Positions 15,042-26,909 of a stretch of 64,000 nucleotides of DNA are shown here, piece after piece. The position numbers were made by a program, and so were the translations under genes. The DNA lies in NCBI GenBank assembly GCA_018242215.1, contig JAFECG010000024.1, positions 124,001 to 188,000 on the forward strand, written 5' to 3'. How positions within the stretch are numbered: position 1 is the stretch's first letter; each line of letters starts with the position of its first letter. Below the pieces are notes generated by a model that saw only the letters and a list, made by a program, of their open reading frames with translations, did no database searches and was not told the DNA's origin. This stretch comes from Pseudomonadota bacterium. Lineage in GTDB: Bacteria; Pseudomonadota; Alphaproteobacteria; Rhizobiales; Hyphomicrobiaceae.

Positions 15042-17617
15042 CGGCTGTGATCGGGTCTGAGCGGGGAATGCCGCGTCGCCGCGCAGGCGCTGCGACTGTT
15101 TTGCGTCTGGGGTTGCGCGAGCTGCGCAACGGCTTCGACGGCTTTCGGATTTTCATCGCGTGCCTCGCCTTGGGCGTGATGGTGATCGCCGCCGTCGGCG
15201 CGTTGGCGGACGCCCTTCGCGCAGGTCTGACGAAGCAGGGCGAAACCATTCTTGGCGGCGACGTCGTTTTCGCGCGGATGCACGTCCGCGCCCCGCCGCA
15301 GGACCAGGACGTCTTTCGCGGCCTCGGGCAGGTGAGCGAAACCGCAACGATGCGGACGATGGCGCGCCGCATCGACGGATCTGATCAGGCGCTCGCGGAA
15401 CTTAAAGGGGCTGACTCATTTTACCCGCTGGCAGGAGCGGCGACGCTCAAAGGCGGCGGCTCGTTTGCCGATGCGTTGTCCGGCGGCGGTGCTGTCGTCG
15501 ATGCGATGCTTCTCGAGCGTCTCGGACTCAAAGTCGGCGACAAGATGCGCATCGGCAACGAAGACGTGCCGATAGCGGGCGTTCTCGACAACGAGCCTGA
15601 CGCGATCGTCGATAGGTTGACCTACGGGCCGCGGGTGTTCGTGTCGCTCGCCACACTCGGCAAGACCGGTCTGGTGAAGCCCGGTACGCTGATCCGCTGG
15701 CGCTATGCAATCAAGCTTCCGAGCAACTTGGCGAATGATCGCGAAGCTCTCGCGGATTTGCGCAAGAGCGTCAGCGAAAAGCTTCCCGCTGGCGGCTATA
15801 CGAGTGCCGACCGCTTTGACCCCTCGCCGCAGATCAGCCGTGCGCTCGAACGGCTCAGGCAGTTCCTGATTCTCATCGGGCTCGCGTCGCTTCTCGTTGG
15901 CGGAGTCGGAATCGCCAATGCGGTCTCGACGTTCATCGACAAGCGCATGAAGGTGATCGCGACGCTCCGGAGCATCGGTGCGTCCGGCGGTCAGATCATG
16001 GGGATCTTTCTCGTTCAGCTGGTGGCGATGAGTTTGGTTGGGATCGCGATCGGTCTGGCGCTGGGAGTCGTGGCCCCGAAACTCATCGACGTGTTCTACG
16101 GCGATCTTCTGCCGGTGCGGCTCAATGTGGCGGTATCGTTGCAGAGCCTCGGGCTTGCCGCGCTCTATGGAGCGCTCGTGGCATTGTTGTTTGCGCTTTG
16201 GCCGCTGGGCCGGGCGGAAAATGTTTCCGCGACCGTGCTTTTCCGTGACAGCGTCAACGCCACCGGAGGCCGGCCGCGCCGCGCGCTCATCGTGCTGATG
16301 ATCGGTCTCGCGGGCGCTCTCGTCGCGATCGCCGTTTTGACATCGGAGCCGCGTTCGATTGCGCTCTATGTCATCGCGGGGCTTGTCGTCATGCTCGTGG
16401 TTTTCGGCTGGCTCGGAGGTTTCATCGCGCGGCTCGCGCGGCGCCTGCCCCGGCCATCGCGGCCGGAACTTGGTCTTGCTTTGCGCAATATCGCGTCGCC
16501 CGATGGCCTTACGCGGTCCGTCGTGCTGTCACTCGGGACCGGGCTCTCACTGCTCGTGACCGTGGCGCTTGCCAACGCTGCGCTCGTCGCCGACCTGCAG
16601 GACCGCCTGCCCGAAGAAGCGCCCGACTATTTTCTTCTCGATATTCCGCCGTCGGATCTCGACGGGTTGAAGGCCCGCGTCGCGCAAGATGTACCCCACG
16701 CGTCGCTGGTCGACGCTCCGATGCTGCGTGGCCGGATCGTCGCGCTCAAAGGCAAGCCCATCGAAGATCTGAAACTCCCGTCGGATGTCCAGTGGGTGTT
16801 GAACGGGGATCGGGGCCTGAGTTACGACGATCTCGTTCCCGAAGGCTCGACGGTGACGAGCGGGTCCTGGTGGCGCAAAGACTACGAAGGTCCGCCGCTC
16901 GTCTCGTTCGAGGGCGAGATCGCGAAGAAGCTCGGTCTTGGACTCGGCGACACCGTCACCGTCAATGTGCTGGGACGCAACATCACCGCGACGGTCGCTA
17001 ATCTGCGCGAGGTGAAATGGGAGAGCTTGGCTCTCAACTTCATCATGGTGTTCTCGCCGAACACGCTTCGCGCGGCGCCGCACAACCTGCTGGCGACTGT
17101 TCGCCTGCCGCAGGGGACGTCTCCGGATGTCGAAACCAAAATGGTACGCGATATCGGGCGGTCGTATCCGTCCGTGAGCGCCATTCGCGTTCGAGACGCC
17201 ATCGATCAGTTCAGCAAGATCTTCGCGAAAGTGATGGTTGCGGTTCAAGTCGCGGGCAGCGTCACACTGACCGCGGGGGCGCTGGTGCTCGCGGGGGCTT
17301 TGGTTACGGCGCAGCGTCGCCGGATCTTGGAAGCGGTCATTTTAAAAACGATCGGCGCTCGCCAGAGACAAATCCTCAAGGCCCACGCCTGGGAGTACGC
17401 GCTGCTGGCGAGCATCGCAGCCATTGTCGCGATCGGCCTCGGGAGTGCGATCGCCTGGGTCGCGGTTACCCGTGTCATGGAGCTCGATTACGTGTTTTCC
17501 ATGAATGCCGTATTCATCACTCTTGGGGTCGCCGCAGCGATGATCGCTGTTTTCGGCGGTATTGGCACCTGGAGCATTCTGAGGGCGCCGGCCGTTCCTT
17601 CTCTCCGTTCAGAATAA
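15038..17617 (+). CDS. ybbP: FtsX-like ABC permease (YbbP type)
   Basis: The 859-residue product has the long YbbP layout: one N-terminal membrane segment (FRIFIACLALGVMVIAAVG), a large periplasmic region, three central segments typical of FtsX domains with TLRSIGASGGQIMGIFLVQ, further central segments, a second periplasmic region and a second FtsX module at the end with LKTIGARQRQILKAHAWEY. Ten membrane spans are expected for the family. The start is GTG at 15038. It is the membrane partner of the upstream ATPase; the divergent TesA-like esterase suggests a shared envelope-lipid role (inference). Confidence 0.92.
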   Translation: MTAVIGSERGMPRRRAGAATVLRLGLRELRNGFDGFRIFIACLALGVMVIAAVGALADALRAGLTKQGETILGGDVVFARMHVRAPPQDQDVFRGLGQVSETATMRTMARRIDGSDQALAELKGADSFYPLAGAATLKGGGSFADALSGGGAVVDAMLLERLGLKVGDKMRIGNEDVPIAGVLDNEPDAIVDRLTYGPRVFVSLATLGKTGLVKPGTLIRWRYAIKLPSNLANDREALADLRKSVSEKLPAGGYTSADRFDPSPQISRALERLRQFLILIGLASLLVGGVGIANAVSTFIDKRMKVIATLRSIGASGGQIMGIFLVQLVAMSLVGIAIGLALGVVAPKLIDVFYGDLLPVRLNVAVSLQSLGLAALYGALVALLFALWPLGRAENVSATVLFRDSVNATGGRPRRALIVLMIGLAGALVAIAVLTSEPRSIALYVIAGLVVMLVVFGWLGGFIARLARRLPRPSRPELGLALRNIASPDGLTRSVVLSLGTGLSLLVTVALANAALVADLQDRLPEEAPDYFLLDIPPSDLDGLKARVAQDVPHASLVDAPMLRGRIVALKGKPIEDLKLPSDVQWVLNGDRGLSYDDLVPEGSTVTSGSWWRKDYEGPPLVSFEGEIAKKLGLGLGDTVTVNVLGRNITATVANLREVKWESLALNFIMVFSPNTLRAAPHNLLATVRLPQGTSPDVETKMVRDIGRSYPSVSAIRVRDAIDQFSKIFAKVMVAVQVAGSVTLTAGALVLAGALVTAQRRRILEAVILKTIGARQRQILKAHAWEYALLASIAAIVAIGLGSAIAWVAVTRVMELDYVFSMNAVFITLGVAAAMIAVFGGIGTWSILRAPAVPSLRSE

Positions 17618-17721
17618 AAGCATTCTTCCGGCGTTTCCGGGGCCTTGAAAGGCTGTGACGCTAGGATCATATTCTCGGCAGAACCGGTCGTTTGGCCGGA
17701 TAACACGAGGATACGAGGATT

Positions 17722-18483
17722 ATGGCTGAAGTTTTTACGCGACCGAATAGCCCGTACGGCGGCGCACGGACATCTGGCGCGATCGACCAGGGGCTGCGCT
17801 CGTTTATGCTCGGCACCTACAACTATATGGCACTCGGCATTGCCGGCACGGCTGTCGTTGTCATGCTTCTCATGGCCAATCCGCAAGTGATGGCGGCGAT
17901 CGCCCTCGGCCCGATGAAGTGGGTCGTGTTCGCAGGCGTCCTCGGTCTTGGCTGGTTTGCGCCGCGGCTTTTCTTCGGCGGCAGTGATGTGATGGCGCAT
18001 GGCGCCTATTGGCTCTACTGCGCGCTCTGGGGCGCGTTGATTGCGCCGATGATCTCGCTTTACGTTTCGATGGGCATGGCCGGCCTTGTCGGTCAGGCGT
18101 TCTTCATCGCCGCCGCGATGTTCGGCGTGACAAGCCTCATCGGCTACACGACGAAGAAGGACATGACCGGCTGGAGCGGCTTCCTGTCGATGGCGTCGAT
18201 CGGTCTGATCATCGTCATGCTCGCGAGCTACTTCTTCATCACGGATCCGGGCACCAGCAAGATGATGAGCATGGGTATCTCTGCCGTCGTCGTGCTGCTC
18301 TTCTCGGTTGTGACGGCTTTCGAGACGCAGGCGATCAAGTCGATGTACATCGAGAACGTTCAGTATGGCGGAGAGGCGCAGCTGAAGCGCTCGTCGATCT
18401 TCGGCGCCTTCATGCTCTACGGCTCGTTCATCACGCTGTTCATCCACATCTTGAACCTGCTCGGAATGGCGAACCGCAGTTAA
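17722..18483 (+). CDS. Bax inhibitor-1 / YbhL family membrane protein
   Basis: The 253-residue product has a hydrophilic 25-residue N-terminus and seven predicted membrane segments. The family marker block SLIGYTTKKDMTGWSGFLSMASIGLII and the C-terminal FGAFMLYGSFITLFIHIL are present. BI-1 relatives act as calcium leak channels in some bacteria; the role here is unknown. ATG at 17722 follows a weak GAGGAT. A strong intrinsic terminator lies 24 bases after the stop, so the gene ends its transcript. Confidence 0.93.
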   Translation: MAEVFTRPNSPYGGARTSGAIDQGLRSFMLGTYNYMALGIAGTAVVVMLLMANPQVMAAIALGPMKWVVFAGVLGLGWFAPRLFFGGSDVMAHGAYWLYCALWGALIAPMISLYVSMGMAGLVGQAFFIAAAMFGVTSLIGYTTKKDMTGWSGFLSMASIGLIIVMLASYFFITDPGTSKMMSMGISAVVVLLFSVVTAFETQAIKSMYIENVQYGGEAQLKRSSIFGAFMLYGSFITLFIHILNLLGMANRS

Positions 18484-18507
18484 GATCGGATCGTCTGAAG
18501 CGGACAG

Positions 18508-18534
18508 AAGGCCCCGGTTTCCGGGGCCTTTTTT
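18508..18534 (+). terminator. Rho-independent terminator after the BI-1 gene
   Basis: A perfect 10-base stem AAGGCCCCGG / CCGGGGCCTT with a TTT loop is followed by a T-run (six Ts from 18529). It lies 24 bases downstream of the BI-1 stop. The AA at the left side of the stem also gives some potential to stop leftward transcripts. Confidence 0.92.
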
Positions 18535-18590
18535 ATTTGGCGCTTACGACGCGCCGATGGCGAACCGGCCGCAAGCGCCAAAGGGGACTC

Positions 18591-18974
18591 TTAGAGACTT
18601 ACGACGCCGGGGCGGTCTTCGAGGACGCTCAGCACACGCTTCAGGTCGTGGCCGCGCTTCATGATCAGGCCGCCCGCGGCGATGACGCTATAAGCCCCTT
18701 GCTTGCGGGCGAGGCGCATATCTTTCTCGATGCGGTAGAGGGCATACTCGCTCGCCTTGCGATAGACCGAAAAGACGGCCTTGTCGCGGAGGAGGTCGAT
18801 CGCGTAATCGCGCCAAGCACCGGCCGCGACTTTCCGACCATAAAGATCGAGAATCGCCATCAGCTCATAGCGATCGAATGCGGTTCGCCGGCTTGGGTCC
18901 GAACCGACGTCGGAAGATCCAAGCGTGCCCGCCGAGCGCGGGCGAAAAACTATCGGGTCGGTTGTCTCGCTCAA
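18591..18974 (-). CDS. DUF2794 family protein
   Basis: The product is a small basic cytoplasmic protein of about 127 residues with the DUF2794 core: TAFDRYELMAILDLYGRKVAAG, AWRDYAIDLLRDKAVFSVYRKASE and YRIEKDMRLARKQGAYSVI. No biochemical role is known; the family is nearly confined to alphaproteobacteria. The frame is open to 19031 without an ATG in it, so the start must be an alternative codon. I chose TTG at 18974, after a GGACGG stretch, giving MSETTDPIVF; TTG at 19031 is possible. It is convergent with the BI-1 gene. Confidence 0.82.
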   Translation of the reverse strand: MSETTDPIVFRPRSAGTLGSSDVGSDPSRRTAFDRYELMAILDLYGRKVAAGAWRDYAIDLLRDKAVFSVYRKASEYALYRIEKDMRLARKQGAYSVIAAGGLIMKRGHDLKRVLSVLEDRPGVVSL

Positions 18975-19462
18975 ACGGCGCCGTCCAAATCGTTGAGCAT
19001 TAAAGATTGCGCCAATGCCCGCGGAAAGCAAGAGAGCACGCGAGAAACCTCCGGCTCAAAGTGCCCGATGAACAGGATGAACAGACTTAGAGAGCAAGCA
19101 CGGAAATACCGCCGCCTCGACAAATTCGCGACTCAGGCACGGCTCCAATCCGCCGTATTAAAACGCGATAGAGATAACCGTTGCCTTTGGGTCCGATTTC
19201 AAAGGACCGGCTCTGGAAATTAGCCCCCCAGCCCCCCGGGGCCCTAGTTTCGAAGTCGGGTCCTCAGGCAACGCTCCCTGTGCTCGCACATCTGCTCCCC
19301 ATGCGGATGTGCCCTCTCCCCAACCCGTCACGTCCCGAAGGGCCGGCTCCGCAAAGCCGGTCCTTTCGGCATTGCGATATTGCAACGGTTTCATTTGAGC
19401 ACGCCGTGCATTTTGTGCGTATATATAGTTACAATGCGGGGAATTCGGATATAGATCTCAAA
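18975..19462. other. Gene-free stretch with C-rich, repeat-like DNA and a long hairpin
   Basis: No convincing gene is seen in these 488 bases. From 19220 to 19370 the sequence is unlike its surroundings: tandem C-runs near 19224-19240, a CTGCTCCCCATGCGGATGTG stretch near 19290, and a long imperfect hairpin at 19335-19369 with arms CCGAAGGGCCGGCT and AGCCGGTCCTTTCGG. It resembles the degenerate palindromic intergenic repeats of Hyphomicrobiales and has a possible partner at 21545-21655 on the other side of the peptidase gene. A 51-codon frame at 19069-19224 has atypical codon use (AGA, AGG, TTA) and I do not call it. Confidence 0.35.
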
Positions 19463-21541
19463 ATGATAGCAAAACCCAAGTCGGCCTCGAAGCCTCGTTC
19501 CAAGCCCAGCGTCAATCCGTTGATGACGAAGTGGAACGGTGAATTCGCGATGCCGCCTTTCGAAAAAATCGAAGCGCGCCATTTCAAGCCGGCGCTCGAG
19601 TCTGCGTTTCGGGACCACAAGGCGGAAATCGAAAAAATCGCGCGCAATCCGGCGAAGCCGACGTTTTCGAATACGATCGTGGCACTTGAGAAAAGCGGTT
19701 GGCAGCTTTCGCGAGTTGCATCGATCTTCTGGAACCTCGAAGGCTCTGACGCGACGCCGGAATTGCAAGAAATCGCACGGGACATGGCGCCCCGCTTTGC
19801 GGCGCATGAAACGCAAATTCTGCTCGACAAGGCCCTCTTCAAGCGCATCGATGAGCTTTATGAGCGGCGCCATGCGCTGAAACTCAACGACGAAGACCTC
19901 CGCGTGCTCGAGCGGCATCATCTCGAATTCGTTCGTGCGGGCGCGAAACTCTCTGCGGCGGACAAGTCTCGGGTCAAGGAAATCAACGCGCGGCTTGCAA
20001 CCCTCGTCACGCAGTTCATGCAGAATGTCTTGAAGGACGAGCAGTCGTGGCGACTCGTGCTCGACGGCGAGAACGATCTTACGGGTTTGCCCGAGACGTT
20101 CAAGGAGAGCGCCCAGCGTGCCGCTGGCGACGCAGGCCTTTCCGGCAAAGCGATCATCACGCTTGCCCGGTCGAGCGTCGAAGGTTTTCTCACGTATTCG
20201 GCGCGGCGCGATCTCAGGGAACAGGCATTCAACGCCTGGATCAGCCGCGGCGCACGGGAGGGTGACACCGACAATCGTCAGATCGTTGCTGAAGCCGTGG
20301 CGCTGCGCGGCGAATATGCGCGCCTGATGGGCTTTCCTTCGTTTGCGGAATTCAGTCTGCAAGATACGATGGCGAAGACGCCGACTGCCGTTGACGAACT
20401 GCTGCGGGCGGTATGGGACAAAGCGGTCGATCGCGCGCGCGATGAACGGGATGCGCTTGCTGCGGAAGCGCAGCGCTCCGGCGACAATTCCGCAATCATG
20501 CCTTGGGACTGGCGCTACTACTCGGAAAAAGTGCGCAAGGCGAAGTACGACTTTGACGAGTCGAAGCTTCAGCCCTATCTCGAACTCGATCACATGGTTC
20601 GCGCGGCCTTCGATACGGCGACGCGTCTTTTCGGGTTGAAGTTCAAGGAGCGTAAGGATCTGCCTCGCTATCACCCGGACGTGAGGGTCTGGGAAGTGCT
20701 CGACAAAAAAGGCGCTCACGTCGGCATTTTCATGGGCGATTATTTCGCGCGGCCGACAAAGCGATCCGGCGCCTGGATGTCGTCGTTCCGCTCACAGCAC
20801 AAGCTCGGCAAGGGTCAGACGCCGATCATCGTCAACGTCTTGAACTTTACCAAAGGCGGCGCGGGTGAACCGCCGCTTCTCTCGTTCGATGACGCCCGCA
20901 CGCTGTTTCACGAATTCGGACACGGCTTGCACGGGCTGTTGTCGAACGTCACGTATCCGTCGATCTCGGGAACGTCGGTGACGCGCGATTTCGTCGAGCT
21001 TCCATCGCAGCTTTATGAGCACTGGCTTTCGACGCCGGATGTGCTCGAGAAGCATGCGTTGCATTATAAAACGGGAAAGCCGATGCCGAAGGCGTTACGC
21101 CAACGGCTGGCTGCGGCGCGGAATTTCAACCAGGGTTTCGCGACGGTCGAATATACATCATCGGCGCTCGTCGACATGGCGCTCTATTCGGCGGACCTTC
21201 GAGAGATCGGCGATGTCGAACGCTTCGAGCAGGATACGCTTCAAGGCATCGATATGCCGAAAGAGATCGTGATGCGTCACCGGCTGCCGCACTTCATGCA
21301 TATCATGTCAGGCTACGCCGCAGGCTATTACAGCTACCTGTGGTCGGAAGTGATGGACGCGGATGCCTTCGCCGCCTTCGAAGAGACGGGCAACGTCTTT
21401 CATCCGGCGACGGCCAAAAAACTTCACGAGTTCATCTATTCCGCGGGCAACCGGCGTGACCCGCATGCGGCCTACGTGGCGTTTCGCGGACGGCCGCCGA
21501 AGATCGACGGTCTGCTCAAAAAGCGCGGATTGGCCGCTTGA
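19463..21541 (+). CDS. M3 family oligopeptidase (peptidyl-dipeptidase Dcp / OpdA type)
   Basis: The 692-residue product is a thimet-oligopeptidase-like zinc metallopeptidase. The zinc motif FHEFGHGLHGLLSN lies near residue 485 (two His and the catalytic Glu), with the third-ligand helix SVTRDFVELPSQLYEHW following. The N-terminal half shows the helical M3 lid with TFSNTIVALEKSGWQLSRV. Length matches bacterial Dcp and OpdA, about 680 residues, which act on short peptides in the cytoplasm or periplasm; no signal peptide is seen, so a cytoplasmic location is likely. I start at ATG 19463; the frame stays open upstream to 19181 without homology. Repeat-like DNA lies on both sides. Confidence 0.93.
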   Translation: MIAKPKSASKPRSKPSVNPLMTKWNGEFAMPPFEKIEARHFKPALESAFRDHKAEIEKIARNPAKPTFSNTIVALEKSGWQLSRVASIFWNLEGSDATPELQEIARDMAPRFAAHETQILLDKALFKRIDELYERRHALKLNDEDLRVLERHHLEFVRAGAKLSAADKSRVKEINARLATLVTQFMQNVLKDEQSWRLVLDGENDLTGLPETFKESAQRAAGDAGLSGKAIITLARSSVEGFLTYSARRDLREQAFNAWISRGAREGDTDNRQIVAEAVALRGEYARLMGFPSFAEFSLQDTMAKTPTAVDELLRAVWDKAVDRARDERDALAAEAQRSGDNSAIMPWDWRYYSEKVRKAKYDFDESKLQPYLELDHMVRAAFDTATRLFGLKFKERKDLPRYHPDVRVWEVLDKKGAHVGIFMGDYFARPTKRSGAWMSSFRSQHKLGKGQTPIIVNVLNFTKGGAGEPPLLSFDDARTLFHEFGHGLHGLLSNVTYPSISGTSVTRDFVELPSQLYEHWLSTPDVLEKHALHYKTGKPMPKALRQRLAAARNFNQGFATVEYTSSALVDMALYSADLREIGDVERFEQDTLQGIDMPKEIVMRHRLPHFMHIMSGYAAGYYSYLWSEVMDADAFAAFEETGNVFHPATAKKLHEFIYSAGNRRDPHAAYVAFRGRPPKIDGLLKKRGLAA

Positions 21542-21544
21542 TTA

Positions 21545-21655
21545 GGTTGAGCCCTTCGTCCGCCCCTTCGGGGCGCCTTCTCCCTTGGGGAGCAGGGAGA
21601 CCTCCTGTCCCGGAAGGGAGAGGATGCCCGCAGGGCCGGTGAGGGACTTTGGCCG
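21545..21655. repeat. Degenerate palindromic intergenic repeat
   Basis: This stretch between the peptidase and DUF1223 genes has the composition of the dispersed palindromic repeats often found in alphaproteobacterial intergenic DNA: a GCCCCTTCGGGGC hairpin near 21565, CTCCCTTGGGGAG near 21581, a GGAAGGGAGAGGATGCCCGC block near 21611 and GGCCGGTGAGGGAC near 21636. It codes for nothing obvious. Identity to a named repeat family cannot be shown from one copy. Confidence 0.45.
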
Positions 21656-21690
21656 GAAATGAAAGGCGGCACTTGCGATGGCGAGCGTGC

Positions 21691-22452
21691 TTACCACAGT
21701 CCTGCCATCGTCGCGCCGATGATCGGGCCGCTGCGACCCTCCTGGACGAGAACGACGACCTTCTGAACGTTCGCCTGCATCATCTCGGCGCGAGGCAATT
21801 GCACCTGCATCGGCTGGCCTTTCCAGATCCCGATGGGGGTCAACTCATGCACGATGTTGGTGTAGGTCAGGTCCTTGCCGGCATTTTCGCCACCTCTGAT
21901 GCGAACCGACCCCGACATCTGCACAACGCCAAGCCAAATCGTTGCTTCGCGTGGGGCGTGGCCCTGTTCTTCCTGTCCCAAAGCGAAATTCAATGTATTG
22001 CGTTCCTGCCAGAAACGGACAGGAATTTGCTGAGGGCCGCCGGCCTTCGACGTGGTGGCGATGGCCTGCTCTATTTCGTCTTTCGAGGCTCCGTTCACGG
22101 GAATGATGCCATTGACGACGGCCTGGGGCGTATAGATCGCCCCATCGCCGCGGGCGCGCGCATAATTTCTTTGGCGCTCGGTGTTTCGCGGGGACGCAAA
22201 CGTGTCCTTCCAGCCGAGGTAATTCCAGTAATCGACCGGCAGCGAAATCGCGATGACCGACGGATCGTCGGCAAACGTTTTAAGCAGCGCGTCGGCTGGC
22301 GGGCAGGAGGAACAGCCCTGGCTCGTGAAAAGCTCGATCACGGCTTTTGGCGGCTTTCCAGTCTGTTGCCCAACAGGAACTTCTTGTGCCGAGGCTGGCA
22401 GGGCACCCGCAATGATGAGGAGGGCTGCCAGCAGGATCTTGTGAAAACGCAT
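21691..22452 (-). CDS. DUF1223 thioredoxin-like secreted protein
   Basis: The 253-residue product has a signal peptide (MRFHKILLAALLIIAGALPASAQ) and a thioredoxin-like DUF1223 domain. The start of that domain carries ELFTSQGCSSCPPADALL, a CxxC pair suited to redox chemistry, followed by YWNYLGWKDTFASP, TPQAVVNG and an alphaproteobacterial C-terminal part. Its substrate is unknown; the family is predicted to be a periplasmic oxidoreductase. The frame reaches 22515, but the ATG at 22452 gives the signal peptide. It is divergent from the phosphatase gene. Confidence 0.87.
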   Translation of the reverse strand: MRFHKILLAALLIIAGALPASAQEVPVGQQTGKPPKAVIELFTSQGCSSCPPADALLKTFADDPSVIAISLPVDYWNYLGWKDTFASPRNTERQRNYARARGDGAIYTPQAVVNGIIPVNGASKDEIEQAIATTSKAGGPQQIPVRFWQERNTLNFALGQEEQGHAPREATIWLGVVQMSGSVRIRGGENAGKDLTYTNIVHELTPIGIWKGQPMQVQLPRAEMMQANVQKVVVLVQEGRSGPIIGATMAGLW

Positions 22453-22694
22453 TTTATTTTCCGATGCCGCCCACCCAGCCATTCGACCTATTTGACCCAC
22501 CGCCCGAGTTTGCACAAAGTGAAACGCGCGTAAGTAATCTCACAAACCAGTGACCCTGCACGAGAAATTCAGTCCAGAGGTTATCACAAAACGGTCGGTG
22601 CGACGTCGCGCAGTGATATTGCTTTTTCGAGGCCGTAAAGAAACCATCAGAGCCGCCTTTATGGACCTTCCCCGCCGCGACGGATCATCATGAG

Positions 22695-23270
22695 ATGAAG
22701 AAAAAACGCATCGCTCTCGTCCGCAGCATTCTTATTACGCTCGCCGCCTTCGTGGCGTTACCGGCGGCGTATGCGGGCATCGAGATTAGCGGAGGCAATT
22801 TTCACGAAGTTATCGCCGGAGAACTCTATCGGTCTGCACAGCCGCGGGGTGAGGATATCGATCGGTACGTGCACACCTACGGCATCAAATCGGTGCTCAA
22901 TCTGAGGGGAACAAATCCGGACAAATCCTGGTATCGGGACGAGATTGCCGCTGCTTCACGGAACGGGCTCGCGCATGCCGATCTTGCGTTGAAAGCCGAC
23001 CGGCCGCTGGACGACCAGACCGTCGCGTCGCTGCTGGCTTTGTTTGCGAAGTTGCCTAAGCCGCTCCTCATTCATTGCGAAGGCGGCGCGGATCGAACGG
23101 GACTTGCGACGGCCCTCTACCTGGCTTCCGTCAAGCATGCGACCGAATGGTCGGCGGAACTGCAACTCTCTATTCTCTATGGGCACATCGGATTGCCCAT
23201 GACGCACGGATGGGCGATGTCCACGACCTTCGAGCGGCTCGAACCGCGGCTTGGATACCCCAATTCTTGA
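22695..23270 (+). CDS. Secreted dual-specificity / tyrosine phosphatase-like protein
   Basis: The 191-residue product has a signal peptide (residues 1-27, ending LPAAYAG) and a cysteine-phosphatase fold: LYRSAQPRGEDIDRY, the KSVLNLRG strand and the P-loop IHCEGGADRTGLATALY with catalytic Cys and Arg (CxxGxxRTG), preceded by the acid region ADLALKADRPLDD. Such short periplasmic enzymes in Hyphomicrobiales are uncharacterised; substrates could be phosphoproteins, phosphoinositides or other phosphate esters. It is convergent with acnA. Confidence 0.85.
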   Translation: MKKKRIALVRSILITLAAFVALPAAYAGIEISGGNFHEVIAGELYRSAQPRGEDIDRYVHTYGIKSVLNLRGTNPDKSWYRDEIAAASRNGLAHADLALKADRPLDDQTVASLLALFAKLPKPLLIHCEGGADRTGLATALYLASVKHATEWSAELQLSILYGHIGLPMTHGWAMSTTFERLEPRLGYPNS

Positions 23271-23333
23271 AGGTGCCAAGCTCCTACAGTTCCTCGCTTC
23301 CGAGAACAGCAGGAGCCGAGGCGGCCATTCCGG

Positions 23334-26048
<2,715 letters not shown>

Positions 26049-26084
26049 GGTCAGGCCTCCGAAAGATTATGACGAAGGGCTGCG

Positions 26085-26102
26085 CCGCCGGAGTGCCGGC
26101 GG
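26085..26102. other. GC-rich hairpin in the acnA leader
   Basis: CCGCCGG (26085-26091) and CCGGCGG (26096-26102) are perfectly complementary with an AGTG spacer. The hairpin lies about 37 bases upstream of the acnA TTG start, just before its ribosome-binding site, and so would be in the 5' untranslated RNA. A second small stem, TCGCT / AGCGA, lies at 26148-26165, and an AT-rich TATATAAT stretch, a plausible -10 region, at 26184-26191. The remaining divergent gap to ccmA shows nothing else. Confidence 0.4.
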
Positions 26103-26285
26103 ATCGAGGATGTCCCGCGGCACGAGCTTGTCGGTCCGCGCGACCCCTCGCTTTTGCGCTAGCGAAGGATACAACGTGCCTTTTATATAATCAGCCGGAA
26201 AAGAAAACACGAATCGTTCCGGCGGCGAAATTGCGCGTAATTGCCGCCGCTCTTGCCCAATCTCACGTCACGGATTCTCATCCCT

Positions 26286-26909
26286 GTGCAGCTCATTGCC
26301 GAAGACTTGGTCATAGATCGCGGATCGCGCCGGGTCATCGAGGGGCTGTCGTTCGCCGTGCGACAAGGAGAAGCCCTCGTCCTGACCGGCGCCAATGGTA
26401 TCGGCAAGACGACTTTGCTGCGGACTCTGGCGGGCTTCATTCGGCCCTTTCGCGGATCGGTCCGGCTCGATGGCGGCGATCCGGAACTGAGCGTCGGGGA
26501 GCAGGCACACGCTATCGGGCATACGAATGCGGTGAAGACGAGTCTGACGGTGCTCGAGAATGCCTCGTTCTGGAATGCGTATCTCGGGCCTGACGCGCCA
26601 TCACGCGCGCGCGTCGATGCAGCTCTTCGGCATTTCGGACTGGAAGAACTCGGAGAATTTCCCGCCGCCTATCTCTCTGCGGGACAGAAGCGGCGGCTCG
26701 GGCTATCGCGGCTGCTCGTTGCCGGACGGCCGCTGTGGCTGCTCGACGAACCAACGGCGTCTCTCGATGCGGCATCGTCGGAGCGATTGGTTGCGGCCGT
26801 CGATGCACACACCGCGACGGGCGGTATTGCAGTGATCGCGACGCATCTGCCACTTGGGCTCGAACGCGCGCAGACGCTCGATCTCGCGGCACAGAGGATA
26901 GCGGCGTGA
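26286..26909 (+). CDS. ccmA: Haem exporter ATP-binding protein CcmA
   Basis: CcmA is the ATPase of the CcmABCD complex that releases haem-loaded CcmE during System I cytochrome c maturation. The 207-residue product has Walker A TGANGIGKTTLLRTLAGF, the signature LSAGQKRRLGLSRL and Walker B LWLLDEPTASLD. I start at GTG 26286 (MQLIAEDL); the frame runs further up to 26241. The stop overlaps the ccmB GTG by four bases. The order ccmA-B-C-D-G is canonical. Confidence 0.95.
   Translation: MQLIAEDLVIDRGSRRVIEGLSFAVRQGEALVLTGANGIGKTTLLRTLAGFIRPFRGSVRLDGGDPELSVGEQAHAIGHTNAVKTSLTVLENASFWNAYLGPDAPSRARVDAALRHFGLEELGEFPAAYLSAGQKRRLGLSRLLVAGRPLWLLDEPTASLDAASSERLVAAVDAHTATGGIAVIATHLPLGLERAQTLDLAAQRIAA

Noticed and set aside
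18009-19223. 404-codon plus-strand frame over the BI-1 gene, terminator and DUF2794 gene
   Set aside because: Crosses a strong terminator and overlaps two real genes in other frames.
19069-19224. 51-codon basic frame before the peptidase gene
   Set aside because: Codon use with AGA, AGG and TTA is unlike local genes and no family is apparent.
19391-20719. 442-codon minus-strand frame opposite the M3 peptidase
   Set aside because: Antisense to a gene with an intact zinc motif; no family features or ribosome-binding site.
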